NCBI RefSeq assembly: GCF_003865405.1
Contig: NZ_RQVQ01000002.1
Location: forward strand, 97,734 to 161,733
Length of the DNA: 64,000 nucleotides
Source of the DNA: Paenimyroides tangerinum
GTDB taxonomy: Bacteria > Bacteroidota > Bacteroidia > Flavobacteriales > Flavobacteriaceae
Direction of reading: 5' to 3'
Every line of letters starts with the position of its first letter. Position 1 is the stretch's first letter. The notes under the pieces were generated by a model. That model saw only the letters and a program-made list of their open reading frames with translations, was not told where the DNA came from and made no database searches. Both the position numbers and the translations under genes were made by a program. Positions 55,615-63,979 of this stretch are shown here, in pieces.

Positions 55615-56619
55615 TTAATTATCGGTATTTAAATTCTTTAAAACTTTTTTGTAGTTTTTAGAAGTAATTATATCGTTATCTTCGGTAATAATTAAACAAG
55701 CGTAATCTGGGTAATTATTTAACAATTGTAAACCAGCTTCAGCTCCTAAAACCATAATTGAAGTACTAAATGCGTTTGCTGTTTCTGCTTCCGGACCTAA
55801 AACCGTAACACTAGTTAAACCCGTCGCCGGAATTCCTGTTTTGAGATTGATAATATGCGAATAACGAATTCCGTCAATTAAAGCAAACTTTTGATAATCG
55901 CCCGAAGTACACATTGCGGCATTTCGAACCGGAAAAGTTCGTAAAATTGCCCCATTTTTAAATGGATCGCGCAAACCAATCAACCAACTTTTTCTATCGG
56001 GTTGTCGTCCCCAAGAAGCTAAATCGCCAGATGCATTTACAATACCGCCTTTTATTCCTAATTTCAACATCAGTTCACGGCCTTTATCTGCTGCGTAACC
56101 TTTTCCGGTGGCACCAAAACCAATTTTCATTCCTTTTTTTGACAGGAAAATCGTAGATTCAGATTCGTTTAAAATCACATTTTTATAACCTACATTTTCA
56201 ATGCTTTTTTGAATCGCTTCTTTCGTAGGAAGTTCATCCATTAAACCATCAAAACTCCAAATTTTATCCATTGAAGCAACAGTAATATCAAAAGCTCCAT
56301 TTGTGATTTCAGAGAATTGTAATGCACGTTTCGTTAAATCAAAAACTTCTTTATCCACTTTCACAGGTTTTATTCCTGCATTTTTATTGACTTCAGAAAT
56401 TTGAGAGTTTGGTTTCCAATCTGAAATCAATAAATCAATACGAATAACTTCTTCAAAAACCTGTTGAATATAATTTTCAGCCAAAGCTTCGTTTTCAGCC
56501 ACAATAGAAACATCAAATGAACTACCCATTAAAACGGTATCGCGTTTTACCAATACTTGAGCAAAGGCATTTTGAACTAGTAAAAACAAAATTCCGAAAA
56601 GCAAACTTTTTTTAATCAT
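55615..56619 (-). CDS. apbE: FAD:protein FMN transferase
   Basis: A 334-residue exported flavin transferase (signal peptide LLFGILFLLVQNAFAQ, no lipobox cysteine). It transfers FMN from FAD to Ser/Thr of target proteins outside the cytosol. Motifs: GSSFDVSIVAEN, GATGKGYAADKGRELM, NASGDLASWG and HIINLKTGIPATG. The ATG at 56619 lies 2 nt after the stop of the PepSY-reductase gene; an upstream TTG is less likely. The probable target is the DUF2271 protein two genes upstream. Confidence 0.94.
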   Translation of the reverse strand: MIKKSLLFGILFLLVQNAFAQVLVKRDTVLMGSSFDVSIVAENEALAENYIQQVFEEVIRIDLLISDWKPNSQISEVNKNAGIKPVKVDKEVFDLTKRALQFSEITNGAFDITVASMDKIWSFDGLMDELPTKEAIQKSIENVGYKNVILNESESTIFLSKKGMKIGFGATGKGYAADKGRELMLKLGIKGGIVNASGDLASWGRQPDRKSWLIGLRDPFKNGAILRTFPVRNAAMCTSGDYQKFALIDGIRYSHIINLKTGIPATGLTSVTVLGPEAETANAFSTSIMVLGAEAGLQLLNNYPDYACLIITEDNDIITSKNYKKVLKNLNTDN

Positions 56620-56621
56620 AA

Positions 56622-58805
56622 CTAATAACAATCGGTTTTGATTTGATTTTGTTCTTTATAGAAAGTTAGTGATTTATCGTTATGCGTTGCAACAATTTTA
56701 TCTAAAACAACTTCTACATCTTTTTGCATTTTTAACGAACCACAAATCATAATAACAGCTCCTACAGCTAATTTATCAGCAATTAACTGCGCTTGTTCTT
56801 CTATAATTTGCATGACGTATTTTGGATTTTCTTCACGAGAAAATGCAAACGTAAAATCAGTTAATTGTTTTTTCTCTTGATGTGATTTCGCAAAAGCTTC
56901 GTAACCTAAAACCGTTTCGTTTCTATGGCGGAAACCAACAAACAAATGCATTTCTTTATGAGAAATATTTTCGTTAATCATTCCTAAAAACGGAGCAATT
57001 CCAGTTCCGTTTCCAATCATAATTACACTTTTGGCATCTGTTGGAACGTGAAAATGTTCGTTTGTAATGATTCTAGCTTTTAATTGATCGTTTTTTTGTA
57101 AACGATGTAAAAATTGTGAACCTAAACCAAACTCATGTAACTTAACAACCAATTGTAAATTTCCGTTTACTTTAGCAATCGAATACAAACGTTCTTGTGC
57201 ATCGTTTGCTGGATAAATTGCAAGTAAATCGCCTGATTGGAATTTCTTTTTGGTTTGTAACGAAATTTGAAAAACCGAATCATTGGCATTCTTCTTATTT
57301 TCAAGAACGGTGAACTTACTTAATTTTGGAAGTTTCATTTGGTAGATTGCCGAAACGTTTTCGATTTTAATATCAGAAATTTCGTTGTACGCATTTACCC
57401 AATTCACGAATTCTGCAACTGATTTTTTATTTATCGTATGAATTTGTAATTTACGGTTGAAGTTATTTTGCTGTGTTAACATCGTATCTACTTCAAAAGC
57501 GAAAGCACAGAAATCGGCATATTTAGTTGAGCCAAAACCTAAAACAGAAAAATGGATATTTTGCGATTGCGGAAATTTGGCAACCAATTTTTTAAACTGA
57601 CCGGCATTTGAAGGCGCTTCTCCCAATCCGTAAGTTGATGCTAAAACAATCAATTCCGAAGCCTTTGGAAATTGTTGATATTCGTTTAAAGTTGCGAAAT
57701 ATGATTTCTTACCTGAATTCAAAAATTGCTGGTGAATTCGGTTGGCAAAATACGTAGTACTTCCACCTTCCGAACCGACTAAAATAACAATTTCAGCGTC
57801 GGTTGGTTTAAATTTATTTTTAATTTTTACCGATGTACGTTTAAAGGTTATCACAAATCCGGTATAAATAAAAACCAAAATATTTAATGAAGCGATTCCT
57901 AAAATAATGGCCCAAACGGCATTGGTTCTTCCTGTATGTAAATCTAAACTCAAGGTTTCAAAAACGGTTTCTTTAGGATAAATAATTTCCGAGACAATTT
58001 CACCTGTTATTTGATTAACTTGAATTTCTTTATCTTTTAATTTAATTCGGAAAAATTCTTCTGGGTCATCACTAAACGGAAATTCAATTTTAGTTACATC
58101 ACTTAAAAGCGTTTCTTTAAAAACAGGAATATCTTCCAAAGAAAATTCTTCAGTTGAATTTGATTCGTGTGAAATTTCAACCAATTCAGGTTTTGAAATC
58201 ACATCAAATCGTAACATAAACAAATAACTTCCGGTTAAGGAAATAATTAAAATTGGAATTAAAAGTAATCTTCCGGCAACTACGTGAAAATATTGCGCTG
58301 AGAAATCACTGATTACTTTTGAAAAGAAATTACGAATTCCCAATTGTCTTTTTATAATTAAAACGGTTCCAGAAATGGTGATTAATAATAACAAAAAGGA
58401 AACGAATCCAACAATGAATCGTCCAGTTTCGTGTAAAAATAACGAACGATGAAACGAAGTTACCCATTCAATAAACTCTGATTTTGGTTTTGGTTGAGCC
58501 AAAATTTCTCCCGTAACAGGATTTACTATGGCTTTAAAATCTTCGCCTTCGTCATTAAAACCTTCTGCAATTACAGAGTTTGTTGCATCGATATTCAATT
58601 CTAATATTTCCGGAAAAACCTTGCGCAACCCGGTGATGGATTGCGCTACAGTTATTTGATTGAAATTTTCTATGCTTGGTGCCGATGTTTTTTCATAAGC
58701 TGCATCAACTGCTAAAATGGTTCCGGTAACAGAAGCGATTAGCAAAAACAGAAATGAAAAAATGGCTAAAACTAAATGGGCGAATCGCCAAACAGATTTC
58801 GTCAT
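56622..58805 (-). CDS. PepSY-TM / flavodoxin / ferredoxin-NADP-reductase fusion
   Basis: A 727-residue inner-membrane protein. PepSY-TM region with four helices (1 to about 325; first helix LVLAIFSFLFLLIASVTGTIL), flavodoxin-like domain (about 335-475: VGSEGGSTTYFANRIHQQF, STYGLGEAPSNAGQF) and FNR module (about 490-727: RLYSIAKVNG, GNGTGIAPFLGMI, CGSLKMQKDV). It should take electrons from cytosolic NAD(P)H and pass them across the membrane. It lies 14 nt behind the DUF2271 gene and 2 nt before apbE. Confidence 0.9.
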   Translation of the reverse strand: MTKSVWRFAHLVLAIFSFLFLLIASVTGTILAVDAAYEKTSAPSIENFNQITVAQSITGLRKVFPEILELNIDATNSVIAEGFNDEGEDFKAIVNPVTGEILAQPKPKSEFIEWVTSFHRSLFLHETGRFIVGFVSFLLLLITISGTVLIIKRQLGIRNFFSKVISDFSAQYFHVVAGRLLLIPILIISLTGSYLFMLRFDVISKPELVEISHESNSTEEFSLEDIPVFKETLLSDVTKIEFPFSDDPEEFFRIKLKDKEIQVNQITGEIVSEIIYPKETVFETLSLDLHTGRTNAVWAIILGIASLNILVFIYTGFVITFKRTSVKIKNKFKPTDAEIVILVGSEGGSTTYFANRIHQQFLNSGKKSYFATLNEYQQFPKASELIVLASTYGLGEAPSNAGQFKKLVAKFPQSQNIHFSVLGFGSTKYADFCAFAFEVDTMLTQQNNFNRKLQIHTINKKSVAEFVNWVNAYNEISDIKIENVSAIYQMKLPKLSKFTVLENKKNANDSVFQISLQTKKKFQSGDLLAIYPANDAQERLYSIAKVNGNLQLVVKLHEFGLGSQFLHRLQKNDQLKARIITNEHFHVPTDAKSVIMIGNGTGIAPFLGMINENISHKEMHLFVGFRHRNETVLGYEAFAKSHQEKKQLTDFTFAFSREENPKYVMQIIEEQAQLIADKLAVGAVIMICGSLKMQKDVEVVLDKIVATHNDKSLTFYKEQNQIKTDCY

Positions 58806-58819
58806 TAGAAAAAATAAGA

Positions 58820-59305
58820 TTATTGAACTTTAGATAATTTCACGTAACGAATATAACCTGTTCCGTCAGTTTTTTTAGTAACAGCTTCAGTTGTAAACGG
58901 AATTTCTAAATCGCTAATGTAATTTTTTTGGTCTTCAACCGATGATTCAAAACGAATCTTATATCCTTTATTTATTTTAGCTTCATCAATGGTAAAAGTA
59001 AAAGTTGAACGGTCACCACCAGCTACTGAAGCTCCAGTAATCGCATTCAATTTTTCTTTTTTCTTAGAAAGTTTAGCAAACCAATCTTTAAACCCGTTGT
59101 ACCATTTTTCGTCTGGTCCCATCATATAAAGTGTTTTTTCTGCATTTCCTTTTGCATCAATCAAAGAAACAACAACATAAGCTTCTAAACCGTTGTAGTT
59201 CGACATTTGCAACATTCCTTTATATTTTGTTGCTTGTGCTGATGCTTGAAAAGCAAAGAAAAATAAACAAACTACGATTAATGATTGTTTTATAAATGGT
59301 TTCAT
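58820..59305 (-). CDS. DUF2271 protein, probable flavinylated periplasmic electron carrier
   Basis: A 161-residue exported protein (signal peptide VCLFFFAFQASAQ) of the DUF2271 family. LNAITGAS (residues 86-93) resembles the ApbE flavinylation motif, with S93 in the place of the modified Thr/Ser. The family is linked to PepSY and ApbE genes in flavin-based extracytosolic electron transfer. The ankyrin gene lies 25 nt upstream. Confidence 0.85.
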   Translation of the reverse strand: MKPFIKQSLIVVCLFFFAFQASAQATKYKGMLQMSNYNGLEAYVVVSLIDAKGNAEKTLYMMGPDEKWYNGFKDWFAKLSKKKEKLNAITGASVAGGDRSTFTFTIDEAKINKGYKIRFESSVEDQKNYISDLEIPFTTEAVTKKTDGTGYIRYVKLSKVQ

Positions 59306-59330
59306 TTTTATTTGATTTATGATATTTCTA

Positions 59331-60806
59331 TTATTTTAAAAAATCGATATTAATTGCATTTTTCTGAAGTACTTCATTTTCTGAAGCTAAATCATAAGCT
59401 GTTTCGTCAAATTCAGTTTTGATGGTTACATCTGCTCCTTTTTCAACTAAATATTTAAGAATTTTATCATCTTTTGCGATTAAAGCGGCTTTATGTAAAG
59501 GAGTCATTATCTCTTCATTAACCGCATTTACATCAATTTCGTATTTTTCTAATTTTTGTAATAATTTCAAATCATTTTTAGAAACAGCCAAATGTAAAAT
59601 TGAATTTCCATCTTTTTGTAATTCCTTAAAATCAACTCCAGATTTTTCTAATACAGTAATTTTATCCGAAAATTCATCTTTTTGATTTGGACGTAACGGA
59701 CGATACGATTGAATTAGATAATAAGTAATGATATTTCCAGAATTATCTCGAACTTGAATATCTGCTTTTTCTGTTATCAAAGTAGAAAGAACATCTGAAG
59801 AACCATTATTTACCGCGAATGATAATGCAGACATTCCATTATTATTCCTTTGGTTGATGTTTTTCGTTTTACTTAAAACCGTTTTCAGCATTTCAACATT
59901 TGTACCTTTAGCAGCTTCCATTAAAACGGTATTTCCTTCTTTATTCGTTTGGTTTACATCAACACCTTTCGCTAAAAAATAAGCTACAATTTCTTGTTGG
60001 TCATTTTTCTTAACTAAATTGTGAAGTACATTTTCGCCGTTATCACCAATTGTTTTAGGATTTAATTTTAAATCTTCAACTAAATATTTATAAAATTCTA
60101 GGCTGTTAGCATTTGAACGAGTTCCTTCAGAAGCAAAAATTAAGGCTTTGTTAGTTGGCTTAATTCCTCGTTTTTGAAGTTGCTTTAAAATATCAACATT
60201 TCCGGTACGAGCAGCATAATCAAAAACTGTATTTCCGTTGGCATCAACATCAGAAAGTTTTAATCCTTTAGAAAGTAAATAATCTGTTAGAGCTAAATCT
60301 TTATCATATCCGATTGCCATTAAAAGGAAGTTTGCTCCGTTGGCATTTTTATAATTTGAATCTAATCCAGCATTAAAAAACGATTCGTAAATATCTTTAT
60401 TTGTTTGACCGTTTGATGCAGCAAAAGCCAATGGCGTTGCTCCTTTATCATCTGTACGATTAATATCTGAACCTTTAGAAATTAAATATTCTACTAATTC
60501 AACATTTCCTCGACTTGCTGCCCAATGAATATATAATCGCCCATCGTGAGTCGTTTTATCAACACTGTTTCCATCTTGGTCAATTAGATAAGTAATTGTT
60601 TCAAAAGGCGCATTATTGTTGATAGCGATACTTACAACATCGTGATTTCCTCTATTTGCTTCTGCAGGATTATTTCCGTTTGCAATTTCTGCTTTAACAG
60701 TTGTTAAGTCAGGAGATTTCTTCCAAAAATCAGCATTCAATAATGCGTTCTGAGCATTTGAAAAATAGGTTGAAAATAACAATGCGATTATAAAGATTCT
60801 TTTCAT
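59331..60806 (-). CDS. Exported ankyrin-repeat protein
   Basis: A 491-residue protein from the ATG at 60806: signal peptide (RIFIIALLFSTYFSNAQ) then about 12 ankyrin repeats over nearly the whole length (DGRLYIHWAASRGNVELVEYLISKG, DKGATPLAFAASNGQ, EEIMTPLHKAALIAKDDKILKYLVEKG). The upstream extension to 60920 is rejected because a promoter lies within it. First gene of the operon with DUF2271, PepSY-reductase and apbE, so it may scaffold that redox chain in the periplasm (inference). Confidence 0.9.
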   Translation of the reverse strand: MKRIFIIALLFSTYFSNAQNALLNADFWKKSPDLTTVKAEIANGNNPAEANRGNHDVVSIAINNNAPFETITYLIDQDGNSVDKTTHDGRLYIHWAASRGNVELVEYLISKGSDINRTDDKGATPLAFAASNGQTNKDIYESFFNAGLDSNYKNANGANFLLMAIGYDKDLALTDYLLSKGLKLSDVDANGNTVFDYAARTGNVDILKQLQKRGIKPTNKALIFASEGTRSNANSLEFYKYLVEDLKLNPKTIGDNGENVLHNLVKKNDQQEIVAYFLAKGVDVNQTNKEGNTVLMEAAKGTNVEMLKTVLSKTKNINQRNNNGMSALSFAVNNGSSDVLSTLITEKADIQVRDNSGNIITYYLIQSYRPLRPNQKDEFSDKITVLEKSGVDFKELQKDGNSILHLAVSKNDLKLLQKLEKYEIDVNAVNEEIMTPLHKAALIAKDDKILKYLVEKGADVTIKTEFDETAYDLASENEVLQKNAINIDFLK

Positions 60807-60856
60807 AATGATATATTTAATTACGTTCTTGTAATTTAGACTTAATAAAAACAAGG

Positions 60857-60864
60857 CAAATGTA
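60857..60864 (-). promoter_or_regulatory. -7 box of the ankyrin-DUF2271-PepSY-apbE operon (TACATTTG)
   Basis: TACATTTG on the minus strand, 50 nt before the ankyrin start. No comparable box was seen between the four genes. Confidence 0.6.
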
Positions 60865-60962
60865 CAAAATAAAATAATCTTTAACCAAGGAATGCCAAAG
60901 ATTAATTTTAATAATCTCAAAATATATTCATACCTTGTATTGAATCTAAAATTTATACGATT

Positions 60963-61241
60963 ATGAGCAAGAAGAAAGACAAAAAAGGAAAATCAGATTT
61001 AAAGAAAGAAATCAAACGTCAAGAAAAGACAATCAAAAAGCACAAAGAAGTAATTAAATCGTATAAAAAATTAATTAAAGAATACGATGCTATCACAAAA
61101 CGTTTCAAAAAAGATTTAAAGAAATTTGAAAGCTATTTGGAAGAAGAAGAAGAAAACGAATTGACCGACGAAGAGCTAGATGCGCTTGTTCAACAATTCG
61201 AAAATGAAAAAGATGAAAAAGAGGACGAAGACGATAAGTAA
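60963..61241 (+). CDS. Small highly charged coiled-coil protein
   Basis: A 92-residue protein with a Lys-rich N-terminal half (KKKDKKGKSDLKKEIKRQE) and an acidic C-terminal half (EEEEENELTDEELDALVQQFENE). Heptad-like spacing suggests a coiled coil. No family recognised. It is 3 nt upstream of recX and probably co-transcribed. Confidence 0.7.
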   Translation: MSKKKDKKGKSDLKKEIKRQEKTIKKHKEVIKSYKKLIKEYDAITKRFKKDLKKFESYLEEEEENELTDEELDALVQQFENEKDEKEDEDDK

Positions 61242-61244
61242 TAA

Positions 61245-61709
61245 ATGAATCAACAAGGTTTAACTATTGATGAAGCCAAAAAGAAAATTGAATATTATTG
61301 CGCTTATCAAGAACGTTGTCATAAAGAGGTAGTTGAAAAACTAAAATCTTTAGGAATGTTTGAAACCGCAATCGACCATATCATCAATCATCTTTTAGAG
61401 CAGAATTTTTTAAATGAAGAACGATTTGCCAAAGCATTTACACGCGGAAAGCACAAATTTAAATTTTGGGGAAAACGTAGAATCGAACAAGAATTAAAAT
61501 TCAGAGATATTTCGTCATATAACATCAAAACGGCAATGAAAGAAATTGAGGATGAATATCTTGTCAATTTCTACAACTTGGCCGACCGAAAATGGGAAAC
61601 CATTAACGAAACTTCAATAGAAAAAAAGAAAAAAAAATGGATTGACTATCTTATTAGAAAAGGTTACGAAACCAATCTCATTTTTGAAGCTTTAAAAAAT
61701 TACGATTAA
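61245..61709 (+). CDS. recX: Regulatory protein RecX
   Basis: A 154-residue modulator that caps RecA filaments. Three-helix repeats of the family are visible: YCAYQERCHKEVVEKLKSLGM, IDHIINHLLEQNFLNEERFAKAFTRGKHKFKFWGKRRIEQELKFRDI and the C-terminal KKWIDYLIRKGYETNLIFEAL. recA is not in the window. Confidence 0.93.
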   Translation: MNQQGLTIDEAKKKIEYYCAYQERCHKEVVEKLKSLGMFETAIDHIINHLLEQNFLNEERFAKAFTRGKHKFKFWGKRRIEQELKFRDISSYNIKTAMKEIEDEYLVNFYNLADRKWETINETSIEKKKKKWIDYLIRKGYETNLIFEALKNYD

Positions 61710-61740
61710 ACTTCCAATATTAATTATTGGAAGTTTTTTT
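61708..61740 (+). terminator. Terminator after recX
   Basis: Hairpin AAACTTCCAATA / TATTGGAAGTTT followed by T. Confidence 0.85.
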
Positions 61741-61897
61741 ATGGCCAATCCTTCCACTGCGTTACAGGTCGGGCTGTCCGCACTCGCTTTTCACAAATTA
61801 AAAATTTGCAAAAGAGCTCAAACAAAGCTTCCATTCCTTTTGCGAAGTTCTATATTAAAGACATTCGAAGAAACAACTCTATATAATGAATCAGATA
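61741..61897. other. Non-coding stretch with a GC-richer conserved-looking segment
   Basis: The gap between recX and the RCC1-like gene (61741-62028) holds no credible gene. Its first 50 bases are GC-richer (CACTGCGTTACAGGTCGGGC) than anything nearby and have the look of an interspersed repeat remnant; this is from memory of similar genomes, not a search. The two-hairpin repeat follows. Confidence 0.4.
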
Positions 61898-61960
61898 GCA
61901 CGGATTTACAATCCGTGCATAAAACGAATAATCAAAGCTAGCTAACGGTAAAAAATCAGC
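61898..61960 (+). repeat. REP-like two-hairpin repeat, left copy
   Basis: First hairpin GCACGGATT-TAC-AATCCGTGC (61898-61918), then an A-rich linker containing AAAGC, then a second imperfect hairpin GCTAACGGTAAAAAATCAGC (61941-61960). A related unit in the same orientation is at 63497-63560. Confidence 0.75.
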
Positions 61961-62028
61961 TCATTTTTATAAAATATTTTGTTTCAAATTAATTTTTTTA
62001 TATATTTAACTGAATTTCAATTTTTTTT

Positions 62029-63423
62029 ATGAAAATCTTCTATATTTTATCTTTTTTTACTTTAAGTATTAATTTGGTTTTTTCACAGCCAGATTGTGTT
62101 ACTGACATTTCAGTACGTTACGCAACTATTTCAATTTTTACAAATTCTGGAAAAATTTATTCGTATGGATTAAATGATTACGGACAAGTTGGTAAGGGCA
62201 CTAATATAAATCAAACGGTTCCTTTTGAAAGAACAGAAACAAATAATTTCGCTTCAATTTCTCATGGTTGGTTTCATTCTGCAGCGATGACAAGCGAAAA
62301 AAAAATTTATACTTGGGGAAGAAATGGTCATGGACAGTTAGGCAATAATACAACCACTGATAGTAACACTCCTTTATTAGTGAATACAGATACTGATTGG
62401 AGTAAAGTTGTCGCATCTAAGTTCTCAACAGTAGCCTTAAAAGATGACGGTACAATTTGGGGTTGGGGAAATAATGCAGATTATTCACTTTTTGATACAA
62501 CTGAATTATTTTCCTATACCACAACGCCAATTCAATTAAGCCCAACGAATGATTGGGCCGATATTACAGCAGGTGCTGGTAGTACTTTTGCCATCAAAAA
62601 AAACGGAACTTTGTGGGCTAGTGGTTATAATGGGAAATACAATTTAGGTTTACCTAATTTAAATTATTTTTACTCAACCTTAACTCAAGTTGGTACCGCA
62701 ACAGATTGGAAAATGGTTAAATCATCAATCGATACTAATTTTTCAATTGGCCAAAAAACAGATAATACGTTATGGGGTTGGGGAGATAATGTACATGGAG
62801 CAGTAGGTGTTTCTCAAACTCCATATATTACTCAACCTACACAGATTGGATCAGCAACTTGGAATGATTTTGCTGTAGGTACGAATGTAGTAGCCGGTAT
62901 TCAGGCTGATGGTACGCTATGGTATTGGGGAAAGGGTCTGATGAGTAATACAAATGGTATTGTTTACCCAACTACTACTTTAATACCCATTCAAGTAGGA
63001 ATTCAAAATAATTGGATTAAGGTGGCTGCTGGTGAACACTCTATATATGCACTAAGAGATGATTATACAGTGTGGGCTTTTGGACATTATAATTATAATT
63101 ATAATTATGATGTTACGCCACAAACTCAAATTGCAACCTCAAATCCTCAACTTATTTATCAATGTTTAAATTTTCTTTCTACAAACGAAAATGAATTATC
63201 AGATATAATTATTTATCCAAATCCTACTACAGATAAATTATATTGGGCACAAAATATCGAAATTCATAAGGTTGTGATTTTTGACATGACAGGAAAAAAA
63301 GTATATGAAAATTTAACAGATATTAATTTTGTAGATGTATCTCGCCTAACAAATGGAACTTATTTAATAAGATTGGAAAATAAAGATAAATCATTCTATA
63401 ATTCAAAATTTGTAAAGAAATAA
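62029..63423 (+). CDS. RCC1-like repeat protein with T9SS sorting domain
   Basis: A 464-residue secreted protein: signal peptide (LSFFTLSINLVFSQ), about six to seven RCC1-type propeller repeats (KIYSYGLNDYGQVGKG, KIYTWGRNGHGQLGN, TIWGWGNNADYSL, TLWASGYNGKYNLG, TLWGWGDNVHGAVG, TLWYWGKG, TVWAFGHYN), and a C-terminal type A T9SS domain (IIIYPNPTTDKLYW ... NGTYLIRLENKDKSFYNSKFVKK). It is exported by the Bacteroidota gliding/secretion machinery and stays on or leaves the surface. The ligand is unknown. Confidence 0.92.
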   Translation: MKIFYILSFFTLSINLVFSQPDCVTDISVRYATISIFTNSGKIYSYGLNDYGQVGKGTNINQTVPFERTETNNFASISHGWFHSAAMTSEKKIYTWGRNGHGQLGNNTTTDSNTPLLVNTDTDWSKVVASKFSTVALKDDGTIWGWGNNADYSLFDTTELFSYTTTPIQLSPTNDWADITAGAGSTFAIKKNGTLWASGYNGKYNLGLPNLNYFYSTLTQVGTATDWKMVKSSIDTNFSIGQKTDNTLWGWGDNVHGAVGVSQTPYITQPTQIGSATWNDFAVGTNVVAGIQADGTLWYWGKGLMSNTNGIVYPTTTLIPIQVGIQNNWIKVAAGEHSIYALRDDYTVWAFGHYNYNYNYDVTPQTQIATSNPQLIYQCLNFLSTNENELSDIIIYPNPTTDKLYWAQNIEIHKVVIFDMTGKKVYENLTDINFVDVSRLTNGTYLIRLENKDKSFYNSKFVKK

Positions 63424-63496
63424 ATCATCTTTTTTATAATAGCATTAGATATAATTTGACTGTATTCAATTTTTTCATACTACATAAAACCCGATC

Positions 63497-63560
63497 GCGC
63501 GGATTTGTAATCCGTGCCTTAAAACCAATTAAACAAAGCGAGCTGACGTAAAAAGTCAGC
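63497..63560 (+). repeat. REP-like two-hairpin repeat, right copy
   Basis: First hairpin GCGCGGATT-TGT-AATCCGTGC (63497-63517), linker with AAACAAAGC, then a perfect second hairpin GCTGAC-GTAAAAA-GTCAGC (63542-63560). Same order and orientation as the copy at 61898. Confidence 0.75.
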
Positions 63561-63630
63561 ATGTTTTATTATAAAAAGGAGTGCTATTGCTCTAAAATGA
63601 TTTAGGATTCACAAAGTTATAGATAACAAA

Positions 63631-63660
63631 AAAGTCCTTTACTCTTCAGTAAAGGACTTT
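63631..63660 (-). terminator. Terminator of the rRNA operon
   Basis: Hairpin AAAGTCCTTTACT / AGTAAAGGACTTT; on the minus strand it is followed by T and lies just behind the 5S gene. Confidence 0.87.
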
Positions 63661-63668
63661 CAAAAAAA

Positions 63669-63775
63669 AGGCAGCGACATACTCTCCCACATTAAAATGC
63701 AGTACCATCTGCGCAATCGGGCTTAACTTCTCTGTTCGAAATGGGAAGAGGTGAGCCCCGACGCAATAACCACCT
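63669..63775 (-). rRNA. rrf: 5S ribosomal RNA
   Basis: About 107 nt on the minus strand. The conserved core is plain: CGTCGGGGCTCACCTCTTCC, ATTTCGAACAGAGAAGTTAAG, CGCAGATGGTACTGC and GTGGGAGAGTATGTCGCTGC. The ends are set by the terminal helix AGGTGG/CTGCCT. Confidence 0.95.
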
Positions 63776-63979
63776 TAAGTCTTTGTTTAAGGTTCAACGT
63801 TTTTTTTGTTTCAGGTTAATCCTTCAACGTTAAACTTTGAACTTTAAACGCAGCTTTGCTGCAATATTGTTAACATATTTAAGATACTTTTCTTATTCAT
63901 TTTGTAGATGAAGTTTGAGTTTTTTTTCTTTTCTCTATCTTCTATTTTCTTAACGTATAAAGCAACTCCTTAGAGCACA

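Noticed and set aside
60807..60920. 38-residue extension of the ankyrin protein
   Set aside because: The stretch contains the promoter -7 box, and a good signal peptide starts at 60806.
61741..61941. 66-codon open frame after recX
   Set aside because: It starts within the tail of the recX terminator, crosses a palindromic repeat and has no plausible protein features.
63776..63979. Search for a tRNA in the 23S-5S spacer
   Set aside because: No cloverleaf or TTCGA-type T-loop could be found on the rRNA strand.
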